A DNA stretch of 64,000 nt from Bidens hawaiensis (taxonomy: Eukaryota > Streptophyta > Magnoliopsida > Asterales > Asteraceae), in the NCBI GenBank assembly GCA_021521415.1, contig JAIQDT010001094.1, positions 434,001 to 498,000 on the forward strand, given 5' to 3'. This document shows positions 47,801 through 59,247 of the stretch, in pieces. The translations under genes were made by a program, and so were the position numbers. Every line of letters begins with the position of its first letter. Position 1 is the first letter of the stretch. The notes beneath the pieces are model-generated. The model ran no database searches, was not told where the DNA came from, and saw only the letters and a program-made list of their open reading frames with translations.

Positions 47801-49051
47801 CTGCGCCTTCATGAGGGTAATGACGCTGGTGGTCATGCCGCTTCTCTCACCCCGGATCGAAATGATCTCGCCGGAAGGGGTAGTAATGTGAACTATTTTG
47901 TCATGACATATAATCTCCGCTCGGTTCTCGGATAACCAGTCCATGCCGACCACGACATCGAAACTACTAAGCGTAAAAGGAATAAGGTCGATATCAAAAA
48001 TATGACCTGACAGTTTTAACTTACATCCCGCAAGTACATGAGTCGTTACTATAGTCTTACCGTCAGCTAATTCAACAGGAAACTTAGCATCTAACGGAGT
48101 TGGAGTTAAGTCTAAGAGTTGGCTAAAGGCTTTCGACACAAAACTCCTATCAGCTCCAGTGTCAAACAAAACAGAAGCAAAACAATCGTTCACAGGGAAC
48201 TTACCAGTCACCACGTACGGATCATTGCGGGCTTGACCCGACCCAATTACAAAAGCTCTTCCCTTGCCATTGCTTCCACCACTACTGCCACTTCCATTAC
48301 CTCCGTTGTTGTCGTTCTGTTTCAGCTTGGGACAATCTTTCCTGAAATGACTTTCCTGCCCACATTCGAAACATCCCTTCGTCGTCATAGGTGGTTTAGG
48401 AGCACCCTTTGCCGCAAGGTCTCCTTTACATTCCTTCGCCTGGTGACCCATCTTTCCGCATCTCTGACACTTGACACGGTCACATGGGCCAACATGATGA
48501 TAGTTGCACCTATTGCACTTCGGATATTTCCCAGCAGCATATCCGCTCGAACCCTGCCCGCTACCGTTGTTATTGTTGTTGTGACTTTGATTGTTAAAGC
48601 TCCGAGTGAATTCGGGCTTACGGTAGTGTTGTTGCTATGGGAGGTTCGAGGATGAGGATCTAGTGTTGTCAAACTTTCTCTTTCCGCTGCTCGGGTTGCT
48701 GTTGTTGTTGTTGTCATTACTCGGGTTGTCACGGGCTTTAGCGGTTGAACCCCTAGGTGGTAATGCACCTTGGGTCACAGCCTGATCCGTCAGTTTGTGA
48801 GCTAAACGGATCGCTTGTTGAATCGTGGCTGGTCTGGAAGACGTCACCATGCCCTGAATCTGCGGTGCTAACCCATCGATATACATCTCAATCCTCTTAC
48901 TCGGCGGATCCACCATCCGCGGACACATCACAGCCAACTCATGAGAACGGGCAGTGTAGGCTTCAATTTCTGAGCCCACCATCTTCAGTGACCAAAATTC
49001 TGACTCTAACTTTGAAATCTCTTCTCTCGGACAGTACTCTTCTCGCATCAT
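44840..49051 (-). pseudogene. gypsy gag C-terminus and pol polyprotein, interrupted by two stops
   Basis: One continuous minus-strand frame apart from TAG at 48635-48637 (after SSSNLP) and TAA at 47405-47407 (inside RT, after VKNRYP). In order it has a gag tail (REEYCPREEISKLESEFW), three CCHC-type knuckles (including [14 protein letters not shown] and [14 protein letters not shown]), protease [10 protein letters not shown] near 48160, and RT with [10 protein letters not shown] (residues 76-85 of the last open segment). RNase H follows (HCDAS about residue 225, TDHK), then the integrase HHCC finger (H422, H430, C452, C455) and the DD35E core (D485, D546, E582). The end is a chromodomain-like tail ([10 protein letters not shown]) and stop at 44840. 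All catalytic motifs are present, so only the stops and the gag damage inactivate it. Confidence 0.92.
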
Positions 49052-49071
49052 ATTCTTGAACTCCTCTCAGT

Positions 49072-49812
49072 TCATAGCGTTAGCCAGTTCCAATCCAAGA
49101 ATTTGCACATTTGCACATCGTCTGGGGACACCTCTGAGTGTGCCTCTTCCTCAGCCGGTTCTTCCTCCGGTTCCTCTTCGGGTTCCTCCTCGGGATCTTC
49201 CTCGGGATCCTCCTCAGGCTCTGCCTCAGGTTCCGCTGCGTTCTGAGCAATTTGCATTTGTAAGACATCGCAACGCTCTAAAGTTATCTCTGTTCGGGTC
49301 CTTGCTACTTGGAGTTGCTCTTGCAAGTCTATCATCTCGGCTTGCATCTTTCTCATAATTTTCATCTGTTGATCACTAGCCTCTTGCATTTCCTTCATTG
49401 CCGCTGCCATGCGGGCAATTTCCTCCTTAGTCTCGGTTCCGTCTTTTAACAGTCCGGAAACGTTGGCTCTCGTATAGCGCATGTAACCCACATCACGCTC
49501 CAAACATGAAACAACAGCTGCGAGAACTCGCTCTACAGGTTCGGTTATGGGTGGTAGGGTGTTGGGATAAGCAGGGTGGTTCGGGTGAGGTAACGGGGGA
49601 ACTTGTTCGCGATATACCATACGTCTGATCATGTTAGGGTACCAATCCCAGCTAACGTCGTTTTCGTATATGCCTCCGGATAAGCGGTACCTCTTCGGTG
49701 CGGGAGCTTCGAGTTCCGGGACTACACGGGGTGGCGATGCGGTAGGTAACTGCGGTTCCTTCCCGTGAGCATGAGTCATCGGATCAGATGAGGATGAGGG
49801 TGGCGTCGACAT
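49072..49812 (-). pseudogene. gypsy gag N-terminus, truncated
   Basis: The frame starts MSTPPSSSSDPMTHAHGKEP at 49812. It has a coiled-coil-like stretch (about residues 130-190) and a Glu/Pro repeat (EEDPEEDPEEEPEEEP), and ends KFLDWNWLTL. In relatives a Retrotrans_gag core of roughly 100 residues follows. Here it is gone, and the next gag sequence (MMREEYCPREE at 49051) is in another frame after a TGA. I infer an internal deletion; the element cannot form normal capsid from its own gag. Confidence 0.85.
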
Positions 49813-49970
49813 TCCTACAGGTAAGCCGTGTATGCGCGCGCGTATGAGTGAAAGAGGTAAAGAGATAAGATAACAAAGACTACACTAATCTATGCAGTGC
49901 GCATCATTATTACTAATGGGTCGTCGCGGTTATAGTCTAGTATGCATGCAGCTTCTAGTTCGCTATAACC

Positions 49971-49986
49971 AATGGCTCTGATACCA
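49971..49986 (-). other. Primer-binding site (tRNA-iMet)
   Basis: On the minus strand TGGTATCAGAGCCATT lies three bases after the end of the 5' LTR (GGTGTGACA/GAT). It is complementary to the 3' end of initiator methionine tRNA, the usual primer for plant gypsy elements. Confidence 0.93.
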
Positions 49987-49989
49987 ATC

Positions 49990-52679
49990 TGTCACACCCT
50001 CAAAATCCACTAACGGAGTTTTACCGTCAGAGGGTGTGAACTAACAGGATCGGAATCATTAGTTATAATCAAACCATAAAACAAAGTTTCAAAACCATGA
50101 AAACGTTTACGAGTAATTAAATGCGAAAGCGTAAAAACCTTTAACCAAAAGTTGCGTCACGCAGGACGACTTAAAACCAATGATAACTGTTAAAAATAAG
50201 TTTGCATAACAAAAGCGTTTTCAAGCAATGCATGTTCCTAAACCGCGCGCCCGCCTCGGCTACCTGAGAATAACATACTAAAAGTGTCAACACAAGGTTG
50301 GTGAGTTCACAAGTTTATATAAAATAAAGCGTTTAGCGTTTGCGTTCAGCGTTTTGCGTTAAGCGTTTTGCGTTACAGCTTTTTGCGTTACAGCGTTTTG
50401 CGTTACCAGATAGTGTTATGTCAATTATATATCTATAGGTAGCTAGCCTATAAAACAAGTATCACCAAGTGTTCGACACCGAAGCTGACTGTTTATCATT
50501 TGCCTTGCCACCAGGTCATCCAGACCATGGTATGTGTTTAGCCAAGATTACACCCACTCGACCTCCAGTCGAGTTTAGCGTTGGGTGGGGTTTGTCAAAC
50601 CCAGTAGTACTACTCAACAATGACTCGCTATTATCCAATATTAAACGGTTCGATGTGAATGAAGGACTTTAGTTAACGCGTTTGCCACTTAGTCTTTACA
50701 AGTGATATATAATCTATATTAACAAAATCTTAAATGCGTTTCGGAGTATGTTATCTCCCCCAAGTGAACAGCGTTTAAAAAGTTTAAAAAGGGGAAAGTG
50801 AAACTCACTGTTTGCGAAGTAGTTCCCAAATTAAATCACCAAGATGCGCGTCACAGAAAAACTCTCTCTAGCGTTCTAAAACAACAAAGAGATTTTTCTA
50901 AGTTTCGGAATATTATCGAGTCTCTAGACCCGGCACATAATACCTATGCACATAACATGTTTCGTGTTTCGTTTGTGAATCGTGTGTGACTTTAACAAGT
51001 ACATTCGTGATACAATACATGTGTGAACAATTGTTTACGTGTCACGTATTCATAAAGTACATCACTAGAAATTACTCCCCGTAAGGGCATTTTGGTCAAA
51101 TCATGACAATTAACTAGTCATTATTCCCCATAAGGGCAATTTGGTCAAAACATAACAATTATATAGCAAGTATCATGTTTCATGCATTTTCACAAAACTC
51201 AGCAGCTAGTTTCACCGAGACAGAAATTCTACTTGAAAGATTGTACTATTCCACCGATCATAGCATCTCAATTAATTTACCAAAAATCATCACAGAAGCA
51301 TATATGTCTTAGGTTTCCAGAACATATTTTATTATATTTTTATTCCACATAGTTTTCTCACAATCATCAAATCATTACAGCAAACTCATAACAGTCAAAC
51401 TCATGCGCAACAGAATGTTATTTGCAATTCCCGTTAAACGAAAAATCCAATAAATGCAAGACCACTTGGGTTAGGTTCCTAACTCAATAAGTCAACTTCC
51501 AGAAGTGGAACCAACCCAATTGGTCTCGTAGTTCATGAGATATAATATTTACAAAACAACCTAACAGCAGGTCTAACAACTCAGCTTTGCACAACGTTTT
51601 TGTAAAATCATAAAAGTTAAATTTACACGTCCAAAAATTGCAAATTTATATTCTTTAGAAACTAGACTCAACCTAGTTTACTGTAGTATCAATAATCTCA
51701 ACCAATTTTCACATTTACACCTCGTTACAGTCACTTAAACATCAAATACACATTCTGTCCAGAAACTGTTTGCATCCAAACTCAACATATTAACTATCTA
51801 TGAACTATCATGCATTCATATAACACTCTAGACTCAATAAACACCATCTATGCACATCAATTACACCTTTACATACATGATTAGGGTTTTTGTTTGAACT
51901 CAAATCAAAGACACAAGAAATTAGTATGTAACAATATCAATTCTAGTTATCATATCATTAACAAATCAACAACAATCATATTAACACAACACCATAAGAA
52001 AATCGGCAGCTAGGGTTTGTAGTTAACCCAACAAACATCAAAATCAAGTATAAAGGATGCATAGGATAATCGATTATACCTTCCTAGCACCTTATTCTTC
52101 AATCAAAACACTTGAATTCTTGGTGTATATGTGTGTGTAAGTCGACGGCAGCCAAGGGAGGGGTTTGGGGTTTCCGATCGGGATTAGGGAGAAAAGAAAA
52201 TAAGTTAGGGTTTGTTTATTGTTATTATTTATAGAATACTATGTTACACTTTGGCCCCTCCACTTCTAAGTATTACTTTTCCTAGCTTAAACTAACTTGT
52301 TTACATCTTGAGTTTACGTTTATAACCATGTTATCACATAACACATAAGTCTAACACATAGTTATCACATAATTACTGTTTTGACGTTTTTCGTTTATTC
52401 ATCAATCGTTTGCGTCAACTCGTTTGCGTTTCGGTGCAAATCCCGAAAGACTACACATGTAGTGAGTGTTAAGCGTCATTTAAACCCTAGTTTAAATGTA
52501 ATGAAGTGTGCGTTATAGATTCAGTGATCTTAAGTTTGAATTGACGGAGTTGAGTTAACAGAGTTAACCTGAAATTGACGATTGTCACATCATTCCCATG
52601 TTAAAGAATTTTCGTCCCGAAAATTTGAGTCAAGTCGTGATGAGTGTCTGAAAAAGTAAGAAAAATTTTCAGTTTGTCA
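49990..52679 (-). repeat. 5' LTR (right copy), 2690 bp
   Basis: A near-identical partner of 42125-44797, carrying the extra 17 bp. It drives the element leftwards. The short GCGTTTTGCGTTA repeats lie at 50328-50405. Confidence 0.95.
52222..52237 (-). promoter_or_regulatory. TATA box in the 5' LTR
   Basis: On the minus strand TTCTATAAATAATAAC; transcription would begin roughly 30 bases further left. This is the only strong TATA match in this part of the LTR. Confidence 0.5.
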
Positions 52680-52831
52680 TAATTATCGAAATACACCCTC
52701 TTTATTCATTACCAAAATAATTCAGATACATTTTTGAAATTTCCACCATCATAGATATGTCAAACTTGGAAAACGAATCTCAAGATTTAAACCAGACATA
52801 TTTTCTAACAAACTAGTTGAGATCTCATTAA

Positions 52832-53047
52832 GAGCATGTTTGGGATTGAGTTTGAATTATACTTATTGGCTTTTACTTTTTAAACATTATTAAAAGCCAG
52901 GATTTGGAGCCTTTAGAAAACTGTATTCTAACCCCTTCAAGAAAATTAAAATAAAAAGGATTTTCGTGATTGACAAACACATTTTAACTTATTTCCTTTT
53001 TAAAAAACACCGATAAGCATTTTTCAAACTCAATCACAAACATGCTC
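52832..53047. mobile_element. PIF/Harbinger-like (Tourist) MITE, 216 bp
   Basis: TAA duplications (52829-52831 and 53048-53050) flank an inverted repeat that starts GAGCATGTTTGGGATTGAG; the two 25-bp arms differ at one position. Short, AT-rich and non-coding. Confidence 0.85.
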
Positions 53048-53399
53048 TAATTCTATTTCCAAGTTCTTGAATATACATATCCAAAACCGTATTAAAAATT
53101 TTGACATCAAAATGATCATTCTGCTGAGTCTGTTTCTGTTATATGTTTATCGTTCAAACAAAAGAAAAAAAGGTTATTGGTTTCTATTTGCTTTGGGCTA
53201 TAAATTTGTTTGGGCTTTTTGATTTAAACTTTTAAAAAATGATGATTCTGTTAAGCATGTTTTTGTTTGAGTCTGTTTCTTTTTAATACTTTTCGTTCAA
53301 ACAAAAGAAAAAAATATTAGTTGTTTTTATTTGCTTTGGGCTATAAATTTGTTTGGCTTTTATTTAATTTGAACTTTTTAATTGGTTGGCTTTTAAACA

Positions 53400-53533
53400 A
53401 GTAGGGATAACGCAATATCTTTTTTCAGGGGTAGCGAAATACGAAAATCGACCCAAAAGGAAAAAAATTTACACTGCTGACGAAAAGTTGAGGGGTAGCG
53501 GATGCTACCCCTAAGTGTTAACTACATCCGCCA
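53400..53533. mobile_element. Right end of a hAT-like element
   Basis: CAGGGGTAGCGAAATACG, then GGTAGCGGATGCTACCCCTA and a terminal CATCCGCCACTA resemble the 3' part of the element at 18294-19378. The left end is missing. Confidence 0.45.
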
Positions 53534-53732
53534 CTAATTCCCTCAACCTCTCCGATGTTTGGTCTCCCGTAATCGAACGCAAGTCGCAACCAGATCTTTC
53601 CCATAATCAAACGCAAGTAGCAACCAGATCTCTCCACAGTTCCCTCATTCCCTCAACTATCAGATCCGTTCAGACTTCGGTTTCGGTGTAGAGGACGTTC
53701 GATTCACCCGACAGTTACTGCGATTATACTAG
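53534..53732 (+). promoter_or_regulatory. Probable 5' leader region of unit 7
   Basis: Pyrimidine-rich, GC-richer sequence with a duplicated GCAACCAGATCT motif (two units, about 53588 and 53626). Its position before unit 7 matches the leaders of the other units. The exact exon end is uncertain; the leader intron, with a MITE inside, would run to about 55390. Confidence 0.4.
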
Positions 53733-53932
53733 TTTTTGTTTATTTTGATTACATGTTTGTGCTGTTACTCTTTGATTTTACTTGTGTTGTTTGGCAATCA
53801 GATTTCGAAAAAAAAAAAAAAACGATTTCTAAGGTATGCTATTGATTTATTAATATATGTTTATAATAATATATGTTTCAGATTGTGTAGCATGCAATTT
53901 GTCTTTTTGAGTGGAGTACATAAGCATAGTTA

Positions 53933-54626
53933 GGCTGAGGGGTGTGGGCCGCTAACCGGGGCGCTAGAGCCCCTCCGCTCGCGCCCCGGGGCGCTAACCC
54001 CACATCACCGGGGCGCTAGAGCCCCTCCGCTCGCGCCCCGGGGCGCTAACCCCACATCACCGGGGCGCGAGCAGGGGCGCGAGCGCAGAAATCCAGGCAG
54101 GCGTGAGGCTGGTCGCGAGAGAAGAGAGAGAAAATGGACGTTGGGAAGGTAAAAAGAGCCGTTGGGAAGGGATTAAATTAAAAAAAAAAAATATTTTTTC
54201 CCTAAATAATACCCCATTTCATCTATAAAATACCTCATTTCACCCATATCAATCACCACAACTTCAAAATAAAACCCAAAATCAACCCATCTTCCCAACT
54301 TTTTTTTTAAAAAAAATGTCGTCGTACTCGATGATCTTGTATTAGATTAGTGTTATTATTAAGTATTATTGTTTGTTTAATTTTTAGTATGTTTTTTTTT
54401 GTAATTTGAATTTTAAAAAAAATGTGTGTTTTTTTAATAATTTATAGGTTTTTTTAATAATACGTTGTTTGAATATATTTATAAAAAAATAAAAAAAAAA
54501 TTCGCTGGAGCCCCTCCACACCAGGGCCAGGGGCTCCAACACACCCCTTATCTAGTTTCTCTCTCAGCCACACGTCATAATATTATTGGCTGGAGCCCCC
54601 ATTAGAGCCCCCCACACCCCTTAGCC
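53933..54626. mobile_element. PIF/Harbinger-like MITE, 694 bp, GC-rich repeats
   Basis: TTA duplications (53930-53932 and 54627-54629) flank the inverted ends GGCTGAGGGGTGTGGG and GGCTAAGGGGTGTGGG. Inside the left arm a GC-rich unit of about 64 bp (GGGGCGCTAGAGCCCCTCCG) is tandemly repeated. It lies in the leader intron of unit 7. Confidence 0.8.
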
Positions 54627-55421
54627 TTAGTAGTTGTCTTTATTATAGTTGAGTACCATTTCTTTATCATATTGATTTTATCTCAGGTTGCATCATCATT
54701 TAGGATGAATACGGTTAATTTAATATCAAACATAATTCAAAATGAGGATTTTAACGCGATGTCTCAAATTGCTATTGTAACGGAAAATTGTTGTTTTTTT
54801 TCATAAATTATTGAAAATTTTCTTTTTATTTTTGCAGATTTTTTTAATTTTTGTAGCTTTTTTTCTGAAATTTTCTCTAAATTTGGATGTAGTAAATGAC
54901 AAAAATATGGTAAGCCTTATTTTTGCTTAATATTATGCTTTCTAATTTTATTATATATTGAAAAAAGTAAATGATATATATATAGATTAGTTAAAAACAA
55001 AAAGATTTTAAAAAGTACCCAATTTGGTAAATATGTTTAAAAGTACATCAAAATGGTAAATATTTTTTGTAACTACACCAAACTTGGTAAAAAACTCAAT
55101 CAATTCATTTTTAGATTTGAATGGTTGTTATTAATTTGAGAATAAAAAATGATAGAAAATAACACATGGTCCATATACGGTGAACTTTAAAAACGTTGTG
55201 TTTTTCTTTTATATCATTCATCGTTTGGTCCATGTAGACTATAAATTATGGGAGTATAATTGATTTTTCTTTATATTTTTAAATTTTAATAATTATTTCC
55301 TAACTGACGCAAGCAAGCAACTCCGAGCATCCGTATGACTGGTAGGAAGGTACGTACGCTTTTTAGCATCAATTGTTATTAAGTGTTACAACAGGATTGA
55401 AAATCAATCAGCGAAGAGAGG

Positions 55422-58107
55422 ATGAGGATGAAAACTAGTAATCGTGTGGAATCTAGTGATTGGAACAAGGCTCAATTGCAACGGAAAAGGATCGTCAACA
55501 ACATGTATGCACCTTTACTATTCTCTAATTTGATTTCTTATTCTTTTGTGCTTGGTGGTTATAATGCTTAGAGTGTTAATTGCTTGATATGACTGTTTCT
55601 CTACACTTTTATTTTGTATAATTATTATGTGCTGCCTTTCATGAAATTTTTGTGCATTATTTTAAGTGACATGTACTTTATTCACGGTTCAGTTTAGTTA
55701 TTAGCCTCAGCAAAATCAACCAATCGGTTCGGTTTAGTTAGTTTCGCTTAATAACCAAAAACAAATTTGGGCTAAAATTTTAACTTTGAAGTACATGAAA
55801 TGATGTATAAATACATGAAATGGTGGTATAAAACATGAAATACATGCAACGGAGATATAAAAGCTAGAAATATATGACAGTATGAATGGCTCGGTTATCC
55901 CTAATTGAGTGTGCAAAAATTAACCGATAACCGCTTTTCGGTTAATTTGGTTTTTGGCTAATTTCAGTTCGGTTATTGCTCACCCATGCTTTATTATGTG
56001 TAGAATGGATACCCTGAAGAGGCATCTCCCATTCACCGAATACGAGAGACTGAAGGAACTTAAGAAAATAGCTGAGAGGGTTGAAAAGGAGATTTATACT
56101 GCTGCCACATCGCAGGTTTTTTTGTCTTCTTTATATTGGTAAATGGTTTTGTAGTTGTCGGTCATTGCCTTTTTACTTTTGTGGAATGAAGATTTTGCAA
56201 CTCTTAAGGACAAGTGATAATATGCAATTTATTTTGATTGCAGTCTGAATATACACGGAAGATATGCTTCATGATGCTGACTATGGAGACTAGATTACAA
56301 CTTCCTATACGCTCAAACTCTGCTGTGTTATATAATAATGTAAACCCCTCAGTATCATTAGATTCAACAGCAAATAGCGGAGGTTGGCGAGAGGAAGTGT
56401 ATCAAAAGGTAAGAGGGAGTGGATCATAAGGTGTTGTAAATTATCTTACATTTCTTTTAAAGCTCCTGAGGTTCTTATACCATCGTTAAAAGGTGCTGTA
56501 AATATTCGTTGCTGATACTATATCGATCAAATGTCAAGAGTATATATAAAGTTTTTGGGTGTAATCCTGCATGTATTGTCATTCTTTTTTATACTAGATT
56601 TTTGCGATTTTTTTTGTTTTGAAGTTTTGACTTAAAATGAGAGGAAACTAAAGGGGAATCACGTATTTTTACTAAGGGTATGTTTGGTTGAAGGTAATGG
56701 AATGAAGGGAGAATGGAATGGGAGAAGGAATGGAATGGACAAGGGAATGAAATGGATCATTACTATACCTTTGTCTTGTTTGGTTAACCTTTAGGAATGA
56801 AATCAATTATTAATTTTTATTGTTTGGTATCCAAAAAAATTGTAGAAATGAAATAAAAATAATAAAAACACTCATGTCTCAAAATACTTTTTAACCCCCC
56901 CCCCCCCCCAAAAAAAAAAAACCCCTACAATGACGACGGTGGTAGCTCCGGGGACGAAAATGGCGGCGGCGGTGGCGATGGTGGTGGCGGCGGTGGTGGT
57001 GGTGGTGCCAATGGTGGTGGTGGTGGTGGTTGTTAGGTGGTAGTGTTGTTGAGAAAGTATGGTGAAGGAGGAATGGAATGAAAAAAAAGAAGGGGGGTGG
57101 GAAGGAATGGTTTTGATAGAATGGGATTCCATGTGTAATGGATGATTTCATTCCATTAAGCAACCAAACACCACTTTTTTCATTCCCACGTAATGAATCA
57201 TTCCATTCCTACTGTCATTCTTGCATACCAAACGCTACCTAATGCTTTTTATGAACTATGAGTGGTATTATTAAATCTCTTTCCAATTATAGACCCTATA
57301 ACCTTGCTTTCTTGTTTTTTTTTGTTTTTTTTTATTTTTCTATTGATTACAGATAAAAGCTATGAAAGAGCTGTATCTGCTAGATTCGACAGCTCAGATG
57401 GGCAATCTAAATGGTGATGATTGGCAAGAGGAATTATATCAAAAGGCGTTATATGTTATTGTTATCTTACATTGTTTTAAAGTAGTGAAAGCACAATTTG
57501 CTTTCGAGTTACTTATTTAAACACCGCTATTCTAAACCAAAGCTTACTTTTGCTTCTTCGTTTTTTGGCACTGATTATATCTATTTGAGTTAAAAAGCTG
57601 TTACTGAAAATTTCAGTTAAATGTCAAGAGTGTATTCAAGTTTTTGCAGTCATTACTGTTCTTTTTCTTTTCAAATAGCATCAAACAACTAAAGGCGGAT
57701 AATGTATTTTGAATATCATTTGTTTTCCAACGTTTTACAGATAAAAGCTATGAAGGAACTGTATCTGCCAGATTTGAATGACATGCACCAGGAACTCATT
57801 TCCAAACTGCATCAGGTAAGTTAATGGCTCATATTAAAAATGGAAATCTTTTCAATTTAAAAACATTTGTTGAAAACCTTTTGTTTTCCAGTACAATTCT
57901 CTTCCTCAGCAACCTGAAAACGGGCGACTTGAGAAACTGAAAAAATTTAAAAATGTGGTGGAGTGTTTCATGGAACTCTTACAAATCCCTAAGCATGAAG
58001 TATCAGCTTGTTATAAAGACAAACTACCCACTTACGAGAGGCAGATTATTTTTGCTATCAATTTGAGGCGGAAATCGGCGGCCTCTCAGCAGCAAGCACA
58101 AGCTTGA
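55422..58107 (+). CDS. Short KIX protein with W/I/H modules (unit 7)
   Basis: Exons 55422-55504, 56004-56115, 56244-56408, 57353-57445, 57741-57815 and 57892-58107 join in frame: 744 nt, 247 aa. The KIX is complete: SSDWNKAQLQRKRIVNN, LKRHLPFTEYERLKELKK and SEYTRKICFMMLTMETRLQ, with a two-residue insertion after the conserved Trp. Next come WREEVYQK, a hybrid exon (IKAMKELYLLDSTAQ, then DDWQEELYQK), the 75-bp I exon (IKAMKELYLPDLNDM) and a short H exon (YNSLPQQ, then FMELLQIPKHEVSACYKDKL), ending QQQAQA then TGA. The donor after 57445 is GC rather than GT. Two introns carry MITEs. It keeps both globular parts of MED15 but none of the Gln-rich or C-terminal regions. The first ATG is 55422; 55428 is an in-frame alternative. 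Confidence 0.72.
55683..55987. mobile_element. hAT-like MITE in KIX intron 1 of unit 7
   Basis: Flanking 8-mers ACTTTATT (55675-55682) and GCTTTATT (55988-55995). Unit 8 has a single TACTTTATT at the equivalent place (61581), which is an empty site. The body holds CGGTTA motifs and CATGAAATGNTGTATAAA repeats, the reverse complement of the core of 9371-9801. Confidence 0.65.
56676..57239. mobile_element. PIF/Harbinger-like MITE, 564 bp, in an intron of unit 7
   Basis: TAA duplications (56673-56675 and 57240-57242) flank imperfect inverted ends (GGGTATGTTTGGT and GGTAGCGTTTGGT). The arms are rich in GGAATGGAATG. It encloses a C-run/A-run (about 56896-56922) and a (GGT/GGC)n tract at 56936-57045. 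The His/Pro-rich minus-strand frames here are repeat artefacts. Confidence 0.75.
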
Positions 58108-58500
58108 CCCAGGTTTTACTTTTGACAGCATAATATGACAAGTGGACCCAGCAATTGAACTTTCATGTTGCATGATATCTTGGGAGAGCTACTTATTTTG
58201 TTATCTTTGTTTAAACTTATGCTATCCTGGGAAGTGCATGTATTGCATATTAGTTGTGTGTATATAGAAGAATGGTACACTAGAATGCCTTTTAATGTAA
58301 CTGTAGTCTAATGGGTGGTAAATAGGTTAGTAGGCAACAAGTATAGATGCCATCTTCCTTGCTTTTACATTTGTATATTTGAACTAAAACTTATTTAACT
58401 TTCATATTGTATGATATCTTGGGTATACATAGTGAAATTCGCAATTGAAGCCTTATTTTATTTACTTGTCATGCGTAATTGTGCACAACATTCATGGTCA
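58108..58500 (+). pseudogene. Truncated MED15 3' end behind unit 7
   Basis: After the stop, TTTTACTTTTGACAGCA and GTGGACCCAGCAA lead into the MED15a-like 3' flank (TTTCATGTTGCATGATATC, then TTGTTATCTTTG), as behind units 2, 3 and 6. A second diverged copy of this flank follows at about 58335-58430. Confidence 0.5.
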
Positions 58501-59239
58501 GGTTTTGTCAGGAACCGGTGCCAGGTATGGTTGGGTCCAAGTTTTGATTGGGTAGAGGTGAAACTGGTTCCGGTAACGGTTTGTATGAGAAATTGAAACC
58601 TGGTTCGTACCCGCGGGTTGGGTGCACCAGGTTGATCTTGAGCCTGTTTTGTTTTTTTTTTTTTTTTGCCCCGCCTCTAGCTCAAAGCAAATATGGCTCA
58701 GCAATTATATAATTGTTGCTTAAAACGTGTTTGATCCACTAACTTCCCATGATAGCTTTGAGCGTTTGATTTCATGCAATAATGATCCACAAAATATTCA
58801 AGAAAATTATAGAAATTTCAAGTCTTTATAGTAATTGGAAAGATGCAATTAACATTTTGACCCAAACCAAATTTGGCTATAGCCCATTTTAACTCAAACC
58901 TTATTTGTTAAACCTTATTTAAGTCAGTTTGTTTTGTCAGGTCTAAATCAGAATAATGCTCGGAAAGTTGTATGAAAAGTAGTGCAAAAAGAACCCGGGT
59001 GTTCTAATACCCCAGGGTAAAGTCTACTCGGATATATTGGGTATAGATTTTGGTTAAGTAACCGATCTAGAACCGGTTCCTTCAATACACGATATCTTAC
59101 TTGAAATTTTGAAATCATCCGCAACAAAATCAAAATAATTCCCATAGAAAATGAAGTTGATTTAGTAAAAGAAAATTGATTTCAATGAACATGTACACCC
59201 TACTGCTAATTAACCCAATTTTTTTTTTATTTGTGTTTT
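58501..59239. other. Spacer with MITE debris
   Basis: Sequence rich in ACCGGTTCC and AACCTGGTT motifs (58500-58680), ending in a T-run and GCCTCTAG, resembles a worn TAGAGG-type MITE. The remainder is AT-rich spacer. Confidence 0.35.
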
Positions 59240-59247
59240 CTATCAGG

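Larger units (their letters stand above)
42125..52679 (-). mobile_element. Ty3/gypsy LTR retrotransposon, probably Tekay/Del chromovirus
   Basis: A full-length 10,555-bp element on the minus strand. It has two LTRs (2690 and 2673 bp) that are more than 99% alike, a tRNA-iMet primer site next to the 5' LTR, a polypurine tract next to the 3' LTR and gag-pol between them. The domain order (protease, RT, RNase H, integrase, C-terminal chromodomain-like) is that of Ty3/gypsy; the C-terminal KVRW...[10 protein letters not shown] block is typical of Tekay/Del relatives. By eye I count roughly 15-17 substitutions plus one 17-bp indel between the LTRs, so insertion was recent. It is coding-dead: the gag core is deleted, and there is one stop in gag and one in RT. 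The 5-bp flanks (ATCAT left, TAATT right) do not match. Confidence 0.93.

Noticed and set aside
44952..48655. Several plus-strand frames of 64-178 codons
   Set aside because: They are antisense shadows of the pol frame, whose domains and catalytic motifs are unmistakable.
48385..48768. A 127-codon minus-strand frame rich in Thr
   Set aside because: Out of frame with gag; the correct frame carries the zinc knuckles and continues, after a single TAG, into protease.
56872..57163. His- and Pro-rich minus-strand frames
   Set aside because: Produced by a GGT/GGC microsatellite and homopolymer runs inside a MITE.
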